NCBI GenBank assembly: GCA_020350085.1
Contig: CP070706.1
Location: forward strand, 1,012,822-1,026,813
DNA: 13,992 nt
Direction: 5' to 3'
Source of the DNA: Acidobacteriota bacterium
GTDB lineage: Bacteria; Acidobacteriota; Polarisedimenticolia; J045
In this document: positions 7,585-13,992 of the stretch, piece by piece
Numbering within the stretch: the first letter of the stretch is position 1
How the letters are laid out: every line of letters begins with the position of its first letter
Position numbers and translations under genes: made by a program
The notes under the pieces: generated by a model
The model's database searches: none
What the model saw: only the letters and a program-made list of their open reading frames with translations
Told to the model about the DNA's origin: nothing

Positions 7585-9843
7585 ATGAGAAGCCGTTTAT
7601 TGTTTGTGTTGTTCACCGCGATGGCCCTTTTGGCGTTTCCGGGCGTGGCATTTGGAGCAAAGAACGTCACGAGTTCTGATTCCACCCAGCCTCGTGGCCT
7701 TGGTGGACCCGATGATCCGCTGAACGATTGTTCGGAAGGGCCGGTATATAACGACCATGGGCAGGACCTCTGCCCGATAGACGGAGGGATCTGGACCCCT
7801 TTCTACTATCTCGGCAATCCCGATGACGGTCAGGGAAGTCAGGCCCGTTATTTCGAGACCTGGAAGGGCATGGCGATGGGAAACGGCGCCCGGGATCCGG
7901 CGTTCTTTGCCATGCTTTCCACGGTGAACCGCGACCAGATCAACCTGCTGAACGCGGCGGCGCTGGCCTGCTACCCGGACGGCCTCAGGGAGCCAACGAA
8001 CGATGAGCCGTGCGCGTCGGCCCAGGAGAAACTCTGGAGCCTGCTGGGGGACCCCGGAACCTCCGGAAAGCTCCCGCCTGTGGCCGCCCTGAATTACATC
8101 GGGCTATACGTCGACGAAGTCGACGGACTCGACCCGGTCATCCACGTGGATCTCAGCAAGTATCCCTATGTGCTTCAACCCGAGGACCGGCTTCCGGTTG
8201 CTGCGGACCTCTGCCTTCGCTGCCACTTTACAGGAGACTGGCTCGAGGGACGGTCGGAGCCGCCCACGTCCCATGCCCCCTATCTGCGAGGACAGTTCTG
8301 GGGCGCCGCCTTCCGGGAGTACCCGGGCTGGCCGGGCGATCCGGAGCTGCTGGTGCCCGAGGAGCATATGTTCACGGACATCCAGGCGCCGGACTCCGAG
8401 GCGGGCATGGAGGGGATCCAGTGCATGTACTGTCACCGGCAGAACGACAATTACAAGCGCACCTCCCTCTATGACGGATCAACGATATCGAGAGGCATCG
8501 GGGGGTACTTCATGATTCAGCAGGACCCCTACTGGAGCAACGCGCAGATCCGGCCCACGTCGGATTTCCAGAAGGACCCATTCCTATGCGGGACCTGTCA
8601 TGATGTGACAAATCCGCTCATCAAGGAACAGAACACCGCCCTGACCTCGGGTACTACGACCGACTATCCGCACCCCATCGAGCGGACCTTTACCGAGTGG
8701 TACTGGAGTGACCACGGACCGGGTGGCGGTTCGGGCGGGGGCCATTGCGAGCGCTGCCACGAGCCCATGGTGTTCCAGGGCGCCCAGACCTGGCTGCTCG
8801 AGGGACTGGACGAACTATGGGGCGAGGTGGACCGGAAGTGGAAGGAGGCCCCCTACTACTACAATGCGCACTATGACTTCAGCTCTGATCGCGGTGACGC
8901 CTACTACGCGGCAGCCCAGAGGAGCCGTGACCTCGTCGCCCACCCGAGCGACGGCGCAGAGGTGGATATCGAGGACGCCCGCCTAAAGAAGGGCACGGCT
9001 ACAGTGACCGTCCGAATCACAAACAACGCCGGTCACAAGATTCCGACGGGATTCGCCGAAGGTCGCCAGATGTGGGTTAACCTGAAGGCCGTGGACGAGG
9101 CGGGAAACGTCATCTATGAAAGCGGCATCTGGGATGACATCGGGGACGTGAAGGGCCTGTACCGCTATTTCGATATCGTGAATGGAGAACTGGTGGCGCG
9201 CAGCGAGTCCATCAAGGTCTACGAACACGTGTCATTGGCCAAGAATTACGACCCGTTCACCCTGCCGGATCAGAATGGTTGCGACAACTGGAACATTCTC
9301 GATTACACGACCGGCGACCCCTTTGACGGGAGCCTGGCATGGGAAGCAGACTGCAGCATGAGTCATTTCGACAAGGAGTTTCACTTCGTGCTCCTGAACT
9401 ACGTTGAAAAGGACAACCGCATTCCTCCCAGGGGATGGATTCCCGAGGCCTATGCGGCGGATGGTGCCTTTGTCGTGGACAATGGCAACCCCGATTACGG
9501 ACGCTACCTTGATGACCGGGGAAGGCCCATCAATTACGACGACACGACGTTCACCTTTGACACGAGCCAGGCCGAGGGCGACATCACTGTTACGGCAAAG
9601 GTGATGTATCAGACCTTCAACGAGCACTTCATGGAGTACCTCGAGCACCTCGATAAGGAGAAGATGCTGCACGCGGGCGGACGGGCGCGAAATGCACCGT
9701 GCACGGATCGCAATCCGCGAGATGGCTCAACCGCATTCTGTGGCTACGAGACGTGGGGCACGATTCTTTACGATATCTGGGCGGGCAAGAACTTCGGACA
9801 GCCCGTGCAGTTCGGCAAAATGGATGAGAAGGTGATCAAATAA
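7585..9843 (+). CDS. Secreted tetraheme cytochrome c family protein
   Basis: This is a 752-residue exported multiheme c-type cytochrome, presumably an electron carrier or oxidoreductase in the periplasm or at the cell surface. Residues 1-24 are a Sec signal peptide (MRSRLLFVLF...VAFG, cleavage near A22-F-G24/A25). Four canonical CXXCH heme sites lie at C210-LRC-H214, C280-MYC-H284, C335-GTC-H339 and C388-ERC-H392. The hemes are confined to residues 210-392, leaving large heme-free N- and C-terminal portions. The C-terminal part starts a beta-rich domain with VRITNNAGHKIPTGFAEGRQMW (H484), a motif I associate with secreted multiheme cytochromes of metal-reducing bacteria; H484 may be a distal ligand. 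No membrane anchor or lipobox is visible. Heme attachment would need a Ccm system encoded elsewhere. GC is lower than in the left-hand genes. A terminator follows, and a secreted PPIase gene converges from the right. The exact redox partner is unknown. Confidence 0.88.
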   Translation: MRSRLLFVLFTAMALLAFPGVAFGAKNVTSSDSTQPRGLGGPDDPLNDCSEGPVYNDHGQDLCPIDGGIWTPFYYLGNPDDGQGSQARYFETWKGMAMGNGARDPAFFAMLSTVNRDQINLLNAAALACYPDGLREPTNDEPCASAQEKLWSLLGDPGTSGKLPPVAALNYIGLYVDEVDGLDPVIHVDLSKYPYVLQPEDRLPVAADLCLRCHFTGDWLEGRSEPPTSHAPYLRGQFWGAAFREYPGWPGDPELLVPEEHMFTDIQAPDSEAGMEGIQCMYCHRQNDNYKRTSLYDGSTISRGIGGYFMIQQDPYWSNAQIRPTSDFQKDPFLCGTCHDVTNPLIKEQNTALTSGTTTDYPHPIERTFTEWYWSDHGPGGGSGGGHCERCHEPMVFQGAQTWLLEGLDELWGEVDRKWKEAPYYYNAHYDFSSDRGDAYYAAAQRSRDLVAHPSDGAEVDIEDARLKKGTATVTVRITNNAGHKIPTGFAEGRQMWVNLKAVDEAGNVIYESGIWDDIGDVKGLYRYFDIVNGELVARSESIKVYEHVSLAKNYDPFTLPDQNGCDNWNILDYTTGDPFDGSLAWEADCSMSHFDKEFHFVLLNYVEKDNRIPPRGWIPEAYAADGAFVVDNGNPDYGRYLDDRGRPINYDDTTFTFDTSQAEGDITVTAKVMYQTFNEHFMEYLEHLDKEKMLHAGGRARNAPCTDRNPRDGSTAFCGYETWGTILYDIWAGKNFGQPVQFGKMDEKVIK

Positions 9844-9860
9844 TCTTTCGTAACACGAAG

Positions 9861-9880
9861 CCGGCGGATGTTCCCGCCGG
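9861..9880 (+). repeat. Perfect hairpin after the cytochrome stop
   Basis: CCGGCGG and CCGCCGG form a perfect 7-bp stem around a six-base loop, 17 bp after the cytochrome stop codon. It has no T-run of its own. It sits just ahead of the intrinsic terminator and may protect the 3' end of the mRNA. Confidence 0.6.
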
Positions 9881-9892
9881 GGGCATCGGGAA

Positions 9893-9923
9893 GGGGCGGA
9901 GCCTCCGGGCTCCACCCCTTTTT
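9893..9923 (+). terminator. Intrinsic terminator of the cytochrome transcript
   Basis: GGGGCGGAGCC (9893-9903), loop TCCG, and GGCTCCACCCC (9908-9918) form an 11-position stem with one mismatch, followed by TTTTT (9919-9923). The T-run is on the + strand only, so it terminates the cytochrome gene and not the convergent PPIase gene. Confidence 0.85.
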
Positions 9924-9964
9924 CTTCGCAGGCGAACGTAGAGGGATTGAATATCTTCACCTGC

Positions 9965-10867
9965 CTACTGTGTTGCGAAGTGAGGGTCGCTACCCACCAG
10001 CACCTCGAGATCGATTTCAGCCCCGGCCTCCTTCATGGCGTTCTTGACGAAGGCGTCCACGGCGTCCACTCTCTGCATACGGGTGACGCGCTCCTCGATG
10101 GTGCTGCGGACTGCCTCCAGAGGCTTGGGAGCGGCCTCGCGACGCTCGTCCAGACGGATGATGTGATATCCGAACTTCGTCTCCACGATGTCGCTGATCT
10201 CGCCCGGCTTCAAGCTGAACACTACCTCATCACATTCCGCAACCATGCGGCCGTGGCCGAACCAACCCAGGCTGCCGCCCTGCCCCCTGCTGCCCGGATC
10301 AGCGGAGTATACGGAGGCCAGCTTCTCGAAGCTTTCGCCCCCGCGTATCCGTTCAAGTAACTCGGCGGTTGTCTGACGGGCGGCGGCCTTGTCGGCATCC
10401 GAAGCGTCGCGGGACACGCTGATGAGAATGTGGCTTGCCTTTACCGCCTCCTTCTCCAGGAACTGATCCAGGTTTCCTTCGTAGTAGCGACGGATATCGT
10501 CGTCCGAGGCTTTGACCTCCGCTGCCACGACCTTATCCAGGTACTCGAGGGACAGGAAGTTGTTTACGAGGTGCTCGGTCTTTTCCCGAACGTCGGGTCG
10601 TCGATCAAAGCTTTCTTTCCGGGCGATATCCGCCACCACCATCCCGGTGATGATCTGGTTCAGCATGTTGGCCTTTCGCTTATTGTCTTTCTGGACAGCC
10701 TCGCGGCCGGCTTCCGGATTGTAAGTCACCCAGCGGTTGAAATCTGCAACCGTGAAGCTTTTCTGGCCGATCCGGGCGAGCACCGCATCGTCTCCCGCTG
10801 CCATGGCCAGCGGCAACATGAGCAGGATCAGGATCATCGGCAAAAGCACACTTCTTGCGTTCGTCAT
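9965..10867 (-). CDS. Secreted parvulin-type peptidyl-prolyl cis-trans isomerase (PpiC/SurA-like)
   Basis: This extracytoplasmic folding helper isomerises prolyl bonds; in this context it may assist the neighbouring cytochrome. It has 300 residues. Residues 1-24 are a signal peptide (hydrophobic 7-20, cleavage near AMA-A/G) with no lipobox. About 27-135 is a helical SurA/PrsA-like chaperone arm, and the parvulin domain covers about 140-237. Conserved parvulin features are KASHIL with H146, the SFEKLASVYSADPGS segment, GGSLGWFGHGRMV, and FGYHIIRL with H235. A short helical tail follows. The start ATG at 10867 has GGAGGG on the minus strand (10883-10878), ten bases upstream. Immediately beyond that, an IS256-family end begins, so the native promoter was probably displaced. 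It converges on the cytochrome gene with 121 bp between stops. Composition resembles the cytochrome region rather than the left block. Confidence 0.9.
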   Translation of the reverse strand: MTNARSVLLPMILILLMLPLAMAAGDDAVLARIGQKSFTVADFNRWVTYNPEAGREAVQKDNKRKANMLNQIITGMVVADIARKESFDRRPDVREKTEHLVNNFLSLEYLDKVVAAEVKASDDDIRRYYEGNLDQFLEKEAVKASHILISVSRDASDADKAAARQTTAELLERIRGGESFEKLASVYSADPGSRGQGGSLGWFGHGRMVAECDEVVFSLKPGEISDIVETKFGYHIIRLDERREAAPKPLEAVRSTIEERVTRMQRVDAVDAFVKNAMKEAGAEIDLEVLVGSDPHFATQ

Positions 10868-10887
10868 AAAGCCAATGCCCTCCGATC

Positions 10888-10920
10888 GAGTCTGTCCCGA
10901 TTTCCGTGAAAAGAGGGAAA
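10888..10920 (+). repeat. Probable left terminal region of the IS256-family element
   Basis: The stretch starting GAGTCTGTCCCGATTTCC resembles the terminal inverted repeats of IS256-family elements as I remember them (a CTGTCC core followed by A/T-richer sequence). It sits about 90 bp before the transposase start, a normal distance. The matching right repeat is lost, so the boundary cannot be proven here. Confidence 0.4.
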
Positions 10921-10979
10921 GCGGCGTGACCTCCTGCTAGCGAAGCAGATCGCCCACCATGGGCGAGGAGGGTTTCGCC

Positions 10980-11261
10980 ATGAAGAACGGTACCACGCCC
11001 GAGGTCGAGATGGCGGCGTTCAGTCGCAACCTCGAGGAACTCCTTCGAAGCCGCATCCGGACGGCCATCGAGGCAGCAGTGGAGGAGGAGCTGACGGACG
11101 CGTTGGGTGCAGTGAAAGCGGCGAGGAAAACCACGAGACGGGGCTCGCGCAACGGCACCGAGGAGCGCTCGATGACGACTGAAGCTGGAACGAAGCGGCT
11201 GCTGATTCCTCGCGGGCGCGTGCACCGGCCTCACGGTTCGGCCAAGGAGTTCGAGAGCCGG
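10980..11261 (+). pseudogene. Truncated IS256-family transposase (N-terminal fragment)
   Basis: Only about 94 codons remain of a transposase that is normally near 400 residues. The start is ATG 10980, preceded by a strong GAGGAGGG Shine-Dalgarno (10965-10972); the upstream ATG 10959 would put that site inside the gene. The visible part contains the IS256-type helical N-terminus (LRSRIRTAIEAAVEEELTDALG) and the RGSRNGTEERSMTTEAGTKRLLIPRGRV segment, matching the family's RxGYRNGTRxRxLxTxxGxxxLxVPRxR pattern. All catalytic DDE residues lie downstream and are missing. The frame runs on to 11405, but from about 11262 it reads an IS21-family end and then antisense to istB. It is inactive. Confidence 0.85.
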
Positions 11262-11604
11262 TGTCAACGCCGTTTTCGTTTTGGACAGAAACGCCGGTTG
11301 AGATTTGACACTTTCATCGGTCGTCGCCACGGTGTCCTCGCTGGCTCACCTCCTTGTCTTCTCCCGAGTTTTGAGCATCAAGCCCGGCCGGCGGTGCTGG
11401 CGTAGCCTGTAGCTTTCGCCCTGGATATCGAGCGTGACCGAGCGGTGGAGCAGCCGGTCGAGGATCGCCGCGGTCATGACGTGATCCAGAAGGATCTCGC
11501 CCCGAGCGCGCCAGCTCTTGTTGGACGTGACGATGATCCACTTGTGTCGATCGTGGCGCTTGGCGGTCACGTCGAAGAGGAATGTCGCTTCGGGCCGCTG
11601 GACC
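11262..11604 (-). mobile_element. IS21-family element, right-end fragment
   Basis: The fragment holds the last 86 codons of istB plus about 84 bp to the element end. The terminus reads TGTCAACGCCGTTTTCG from 11262, starting with the TG dinucleotide expected for IS21 ends. The next 50 bp carry repeated pieces, AACGCCG twice and TTTGGACA/TTTGACA, as IS21-family ends usually do. Orientation is minus, with the right end toward low coordinates. It interrupts the IS256 transposase at 11261/11262 and is itself cut at 11604/11605 by the IS66 end. The istA gene and left end are absent. Confidence 0.65.
11346..11604 (-). pseudogene. istB: istB fragment (IS21-family transposition helper ATPase, C-terminal part)
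   Basis: IstB is the AAA+ helper of IS21 transposition. Only the C-terminal 86 residues survive, reading from VQRPEATFLFDV to the TGA at 11346. The segment contains the conserved sensor-region sequence HKWIIVTSNKSW, then RARGEILLDHVMTAAILDRLLHRSV and GESYRLRQHRR, which match IstB C-termini. The Walker A and B motifs of the full protein (about 250 residues) are lost. An apparent GTG start at 11612 is an artefact: its first three codons come from the inserted IS66 terminal repeat. It cannot function. Confidence 0.85.
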
Positions 11605-12050
11605 GTAAGCACTCGCCCTAGCCCGCCGCGAAGAAATGGCGCGAGTGCACGGGCTTCCGCACGTCACGGGCCAGAGGATCTCCGCAGGACGCCGCAAGCC
11701 CGCGAGCGCCGTCTCGCGCAGGTCGTGACGAGGGTCGATGCCGTGCAGGCGGACCGTGTCGATGAGGCTGTAGAACAGCGCTGCGACATCAGTGCCGCGT
11801 CGCGAGCGCGAGCCGTAGTGATTCTTTCTGCCGAGGACCACACCTCTGAGCTTACGGTCGACATGATCCTTGTCGATCGGAAGGCACGGCTCGTCGAGAA
11901 ACATCGTGAGCCCTGGCCACAGGCTGAGCATGGAGTCGAAGGCCTTGCGCAGCCCCCTTTCTGGCGCCGCACGCTGGGCGAAGGCCCACTCCTTCAGATT
12001 CTCGACGAGCGTGTTGCCCTTTCCGAAGATCATCCCATGTTTCGGTGATA
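11605..12050 (-). mobile_element. IS66-family element, right-end fragment
   Basis: The element end GTAAGCACTCGCCC begins at 11605; GTAAGC is the characteristic start of IS66-family terminal repeats. The TnpC C-terminus reads toward this end, as expected for the last gene of an IS66 element. The element sits inside istB. Its left part (tnpA, tnpB and most of tnpC) is missing; the outer boundary, somewhere between 12003 and about 12050, is only approximate. Confidence 0.65.
11662..12033 (-). pseudogene. tnpC: IS66-family transposase TnpC, C-terminal fragment
   Basis: About 115 codons remain of a protein usually near 500 residues. Homology is clear from ENLKEWAFAQRA (12003) through SLWPGLTMFLDE, GRKNHYGSRSRRGT, VAALFYSLIDTVRLHGIDP and LAGLRRPAEILWPVT (11662). 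The region that normally reads DNNxxER and supplies the catalytic glutamate is DKDHVDR here, so the glutamate position is an aspartate and one or both conserved asparagines are changed. The frame has no stop at the expected C-terminus and continues through the IS66 end into the istB region until 11314, showing further decay. It is a dead remnant. Confidence 0.85.
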
Positions 12051-12437
12051 AACAGGTAGAGCAAAAACGCTTCTTGGGCCGTTTCGCGGCGGTTCCGCCG
12101 GAGGAGAAGAAGCGATGGACGAGGAGCGAGAAAGATCTTTTGACGGTGTCGCTGGAGCGTGTGGCTCACCGCCCGCGAGGCCTGGCCCCGGCCTTTGCAG
12201 GGCTCGACCCCGCCGTTTCGTTCGCGGCTTCGGATTGCTGCCGAGTGCACGGAGGAGAGGTTTCGGCGTCAGTTCCTGTCCGCGGCGTTTTAGACGGCGT
12301 TCGTCGAGAACGCGACGGACCGCGGCACATTTTCTGAAGAAGAAGAGAAGGCGGGGTTACCCCCGCCTCCTCGATGACGACAATAGAGTTGCCCCGAAGG
12401 GCCCCTTGGTCAGCTTGACTCGATCATCGTGTCGACG
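12051..12437. other. Gene-free stretch between the IS remnants and the HAF-like gene
   Basis: I see no supportable gene in about 390 bp. Short open frames on both strands overlap one another and match nothing I recognise. A small perfect hairpin GCGTTC/GAACGC with five-base loop lies at 12297-12313, and a minus-strand terminator at 12348-12368. The left edge is where the IS66 remnant ends, so part of this may be unrecognised IS debris. Confidence 0.5.
12335..12368 (-). terminator. Probable intrinsic terminator of the HAF-like gene
   Basis: AGGCGGGG (12349-12356), loop TTAC, and CCCCGCCT (12361-12368) form a perfect 8-bp stem. On the minus strand it is followed by the pyrimidine run TCTCTTCTTCTTC, T-rich but interrupted by C. 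It lies 69 bp beyond the minus-strand stop at 12438. Confidence 0.6.
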
Positions 12438-13992
12438 TCAAAAGGACGACCCCAAGTTGACGTTGAAATTCGCATCGGCCTGGGGCGCCAAGACGTCTTC
12501 GCTCGGAGCAATTGGCTCTTCAGGCGAGAGGTGCTCGCAACGGCCGAACGTGGCGCCCTTCTCGAGCATGTCGAACAGGCCGTTCGGGAAGCCGGTCTGG
12601 ACGCTGTTGCCGTTCCAGCAGACGAAGACCTGATCCATGTTGACGAGCCAAGTGTAGGTCGCTCCGGCGAGGCCGCCCACGATCTCGCTGCCCGAGGCGC
12701 TAATCGAGATCGGGTTGTCCATCGGCAGGTCCTGCGCTTCGGCGACGCCCTGCTTGAGGTAGAAGTCCCTGAGGTTCATCCAGCCGACCGGCTCCATCCA
12801 GATCGCGCCGACGAAGCCGGTGAAGAACGAGCCGGCGCGGCCGATGATGATCTTGCCGTCGTCGGTCATGTCGGTCGGCAGCACAGGGATCGGGCCGAAC
12901 CGCTGCTGGACCCATTCGGGGCCGAACAGCTCGCAGTAGTTGCGGCCGAAGAAGTCGGTGTAGTCGAGATCGACGCACCACGTCAGGCCGCCGATTGGGC
13001 TGAACGCGTCGTCACCCTCGATCGTCGGGTTCCACAGAACAACCTCGGAGCTCGTGCCGATCGCCACGCGGGTACCGTCGTAGCTCGCCGCGTAGACATC
13101 CCGCGCCCCGGGATACATCGAGCTGAGATCAACGAACTGCCCGTCGATCCATGCGAGCGCGTAGCGGTTGCCGTCCGTGCCGAGAATGACGCGGCCGTTG
13201 CCAGAGATGCCGTGGGCCCGGATGAAGGCCGGCGTGCGGCTGTAACCGTCGATCGGGAGCGTCTGCATGCCGTCCTTCTTGGTCCAGACGTAGCCGTTGA
13301 TCTCGGGCGGGTTCAGCCGCTGACGTTGACAGAACCCGTCCCCGTCGCGGTCCCAGTACCCGATTCCAACGACCACGCTGGCATCGTCGCTCATGGCCCA
13401 AGCACTACTGCTGTTGACGCCTGCGGAACCGGATCCGCCGCACTCGGTCTCTCCGAGGAAGCCGAACGGCCTAAATCCATGCGCTTCAGTCCAAAGCCCC
13501 GAGCCGCCGATGCCGTTGCCGTCATGGTCGGACTCGATCGCGACGACGGTGCCGTTGCGGTTCATGGCGCCGCCCGTGATCGTGGCGTCCGGAATCACCG
13601 AGATACCCTTCTTCTCGTCCCAGATAAACGGTGTCGTGCCGGCGGAGCCGAGCGACGACGCACCGTTCTTTGCGAGATCGGTCAGGAAGAACGGACCGAT
13701 CGGCGTGTAGTCGATCCCCTTGAGGTAGCCGTTGAAGATGAAGTCGGCCGTCTTGGCCACGCCGGCCTCGGCCAAGATCGGCGTTGCGTCGCACGGGTCG
13801 TCTGCGGCGTGATTGCTATCTTCGCCCACGTTCCAGTACTCGGCGACAGAGACCAGGCGGGACGGCGACGGCGAGTACCCGCCGGTGTAGATCTGCTCGA
13901 TGTACACGACGTACTGCTCACCCGGGGTCAGGCCGTTGATCGTGTATCGGCCGTCCGGTCCGAGCTTGCCCTGGGTCGCTTGGCCCGTGAGC
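12438..13992 (-). CDS. HAF-repeat-like secreted protein, 3' part (5' end outside window)
   Basis: The frame is open from the window edge to TGA at 12438, giving 518 visible codons; the GTG at 13907 is not the true start, because the upstream codons read a sensible domain. From the edge to about 13740, GPDGRYTINGLTPGEQYVVYIEQ resembles the end of a prealbumin/carboxypeptidase-regulatory-like beta domain, followed by the EYWN...DDP linker and DFIFNG. From about 13730 to 12640, seven tryptophan-centred units (FIWDEKKG, GLWTEAHG, YVWTKKDG, LAWIDG, VLWNP, AIWMEPVG, YTWLVN) alternate with strands such as ISGNGRVILG and MTDDGKIIIG, the pattern of HAF repeats found in extracellular proteins. The C-terminal VFVCWNGNS...FGRC segment (about 12535-12620) resembles a recurrent C-terminal motif that normally contains CH. 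It is probably exported; the role is unknown. Confidence 0.75.
   Translation of the reverse strand, partial: LTGQATQGKLGPDGRYTINGLTPGEQYVVYIEQIYTGGYSPSPSRLVSVAEYWNVGEDSNHAADDPCDATPILAEAGVAKTADFIFNGYLKGIDYTPIGPFFLTDLAKNGASSLGSAGTTPFIWDEKKGISVIPDATITGGAMNRNGTVVAIESDHDGNGIGGSGLWTEAHGFRPFGFLGETECGGSGSAGVNSSSAWAMSDDASVVVGIGYWDRDGDGFCQRQRLNPPEINGYVWTKKDGMQTLPIDGYSRTPAFIRAHGISGNGRVILGTDGNRYALAWIDGQFVDLSSMYPGARDVYAASYDGTRVAIGTSSEVVLWNPTIEGDDAFSPIGGLTWCVDLDYTDFFGRNYCELFGPEWVQQRFGPIPVLPTDMTDDGKIIIGRAGSFFTGFVGAIWMEPVGWMNLRDFYLKQGVAEAQDLPMDNPISISASGSEIVGGLAGATYTWLVNMDQVFVCWNGNSVQTGFPNGLFDMLEKGATFGRCEHLSPEEPIAPSEDVLAPQADANFNVNLGSSF

Noticed and set aside
10959..11405. Intact 148-residue small protein on the + strand
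   Set aside because: The first part is an IS256 transposase fragment; the rest reads an IS21 end and the antisense of istB.
11314..12033. Single 239-codon protein on the minus strand
   Set aside because: It is a chimeric frame: the IS66 TnpC C-terminus, then read-through of the IS66 end and the istB region in the wrong frame.
11852..12337. Open frames on both strands across 11852-12337 as possible genes
   Set aside because: They overlap the IS66 remnant in wrong frames, lack a ribosome binding site, and resemble no protein family.
1..13992. CRISPR array or tandem repeat array
   Set aside because: No regularly spaced direct repeats of about 20-40 bp were seen anywhere in the window.

Overview
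The window looks like a chromosomal stretch from a high-GC Gram-negative bacterium, or from a metagenome-assembled genome. The evidence is a class A penicillin-binding protein with a single N-terminal anchor, lipoprotein and Sec signal peptides, a periplasmic-type multiheme cytochrome c and SurA/PpiC-like parvulin, and long antisense ORFs typical of GC-rich coding DNA. I cannot name the phylum. Acidobacteriota-like or deltaproteobacterial-like lineages would fit, but that is inference.

Left block (1-7095), ordinary core-type genes. A probable three-gene operon on the + strand holds a lipoate/octanoate-transfer enzyme of the LplA/LipM fold (10-783), a GTGA-overlapping probable lipoprotein of unknown function (780-1535), and a two-domain cystathionine beta-synthase (1580-2947). 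A complete class A PBP (2956-5673, minus) converges on it with only 8 bp between stop codons. A UMF1/Atg22-type MFS transporter (5800-7095, +) diverges from the PBP across a 126-bp intergenic region.

Middle block (about 7100-10890), lower GC and accessory in character. A 489-bp non-coding leader with several hairpins precedes a secreted 752-residue tetraheme cytochrome c (7585-9843, +), which is followed by a strong intrinsic terminator. A secreted parvulin-type peptidyl-prolyl isomerase (9965-10867, minus) converges on it. The pair looks like an extracytoplasmic electron-transfer module with its own folding helper. Similar cytochrome/PPIase pairing is known around some Geobacter extracellular cytochromes, but the function here is inferred.

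Insertion-sequence graveyard (about 10888-12050). Three unrelated IS families are stacked like nested dolls. The 5' end of an IS256-family transposase is cut at about 11261 by the right end of an IS21-family element (IstB C-terminus, minus). That is cut at 11604/11605 by the right end of an IS66-family element (TnpC C-terminus, minus), whose other end is lost. Every element is truncated on its right side as drawn, which fits successive insertion followed by one deletion. The IS256 end lies about 20 bp upstream of the PPIase start codon.

Right block (12051-13992). A gene-free stretch with a minus-strand terminator leads to the 3' part of a large secreted protein (12438 to beyond 13992, minus). 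It has a transthyretin/prealbumin-like segment, about seven tryptophan-centred HAF-like repeats and a degenerate C-terminal cysteine motif. Its 5' end is outside the window.
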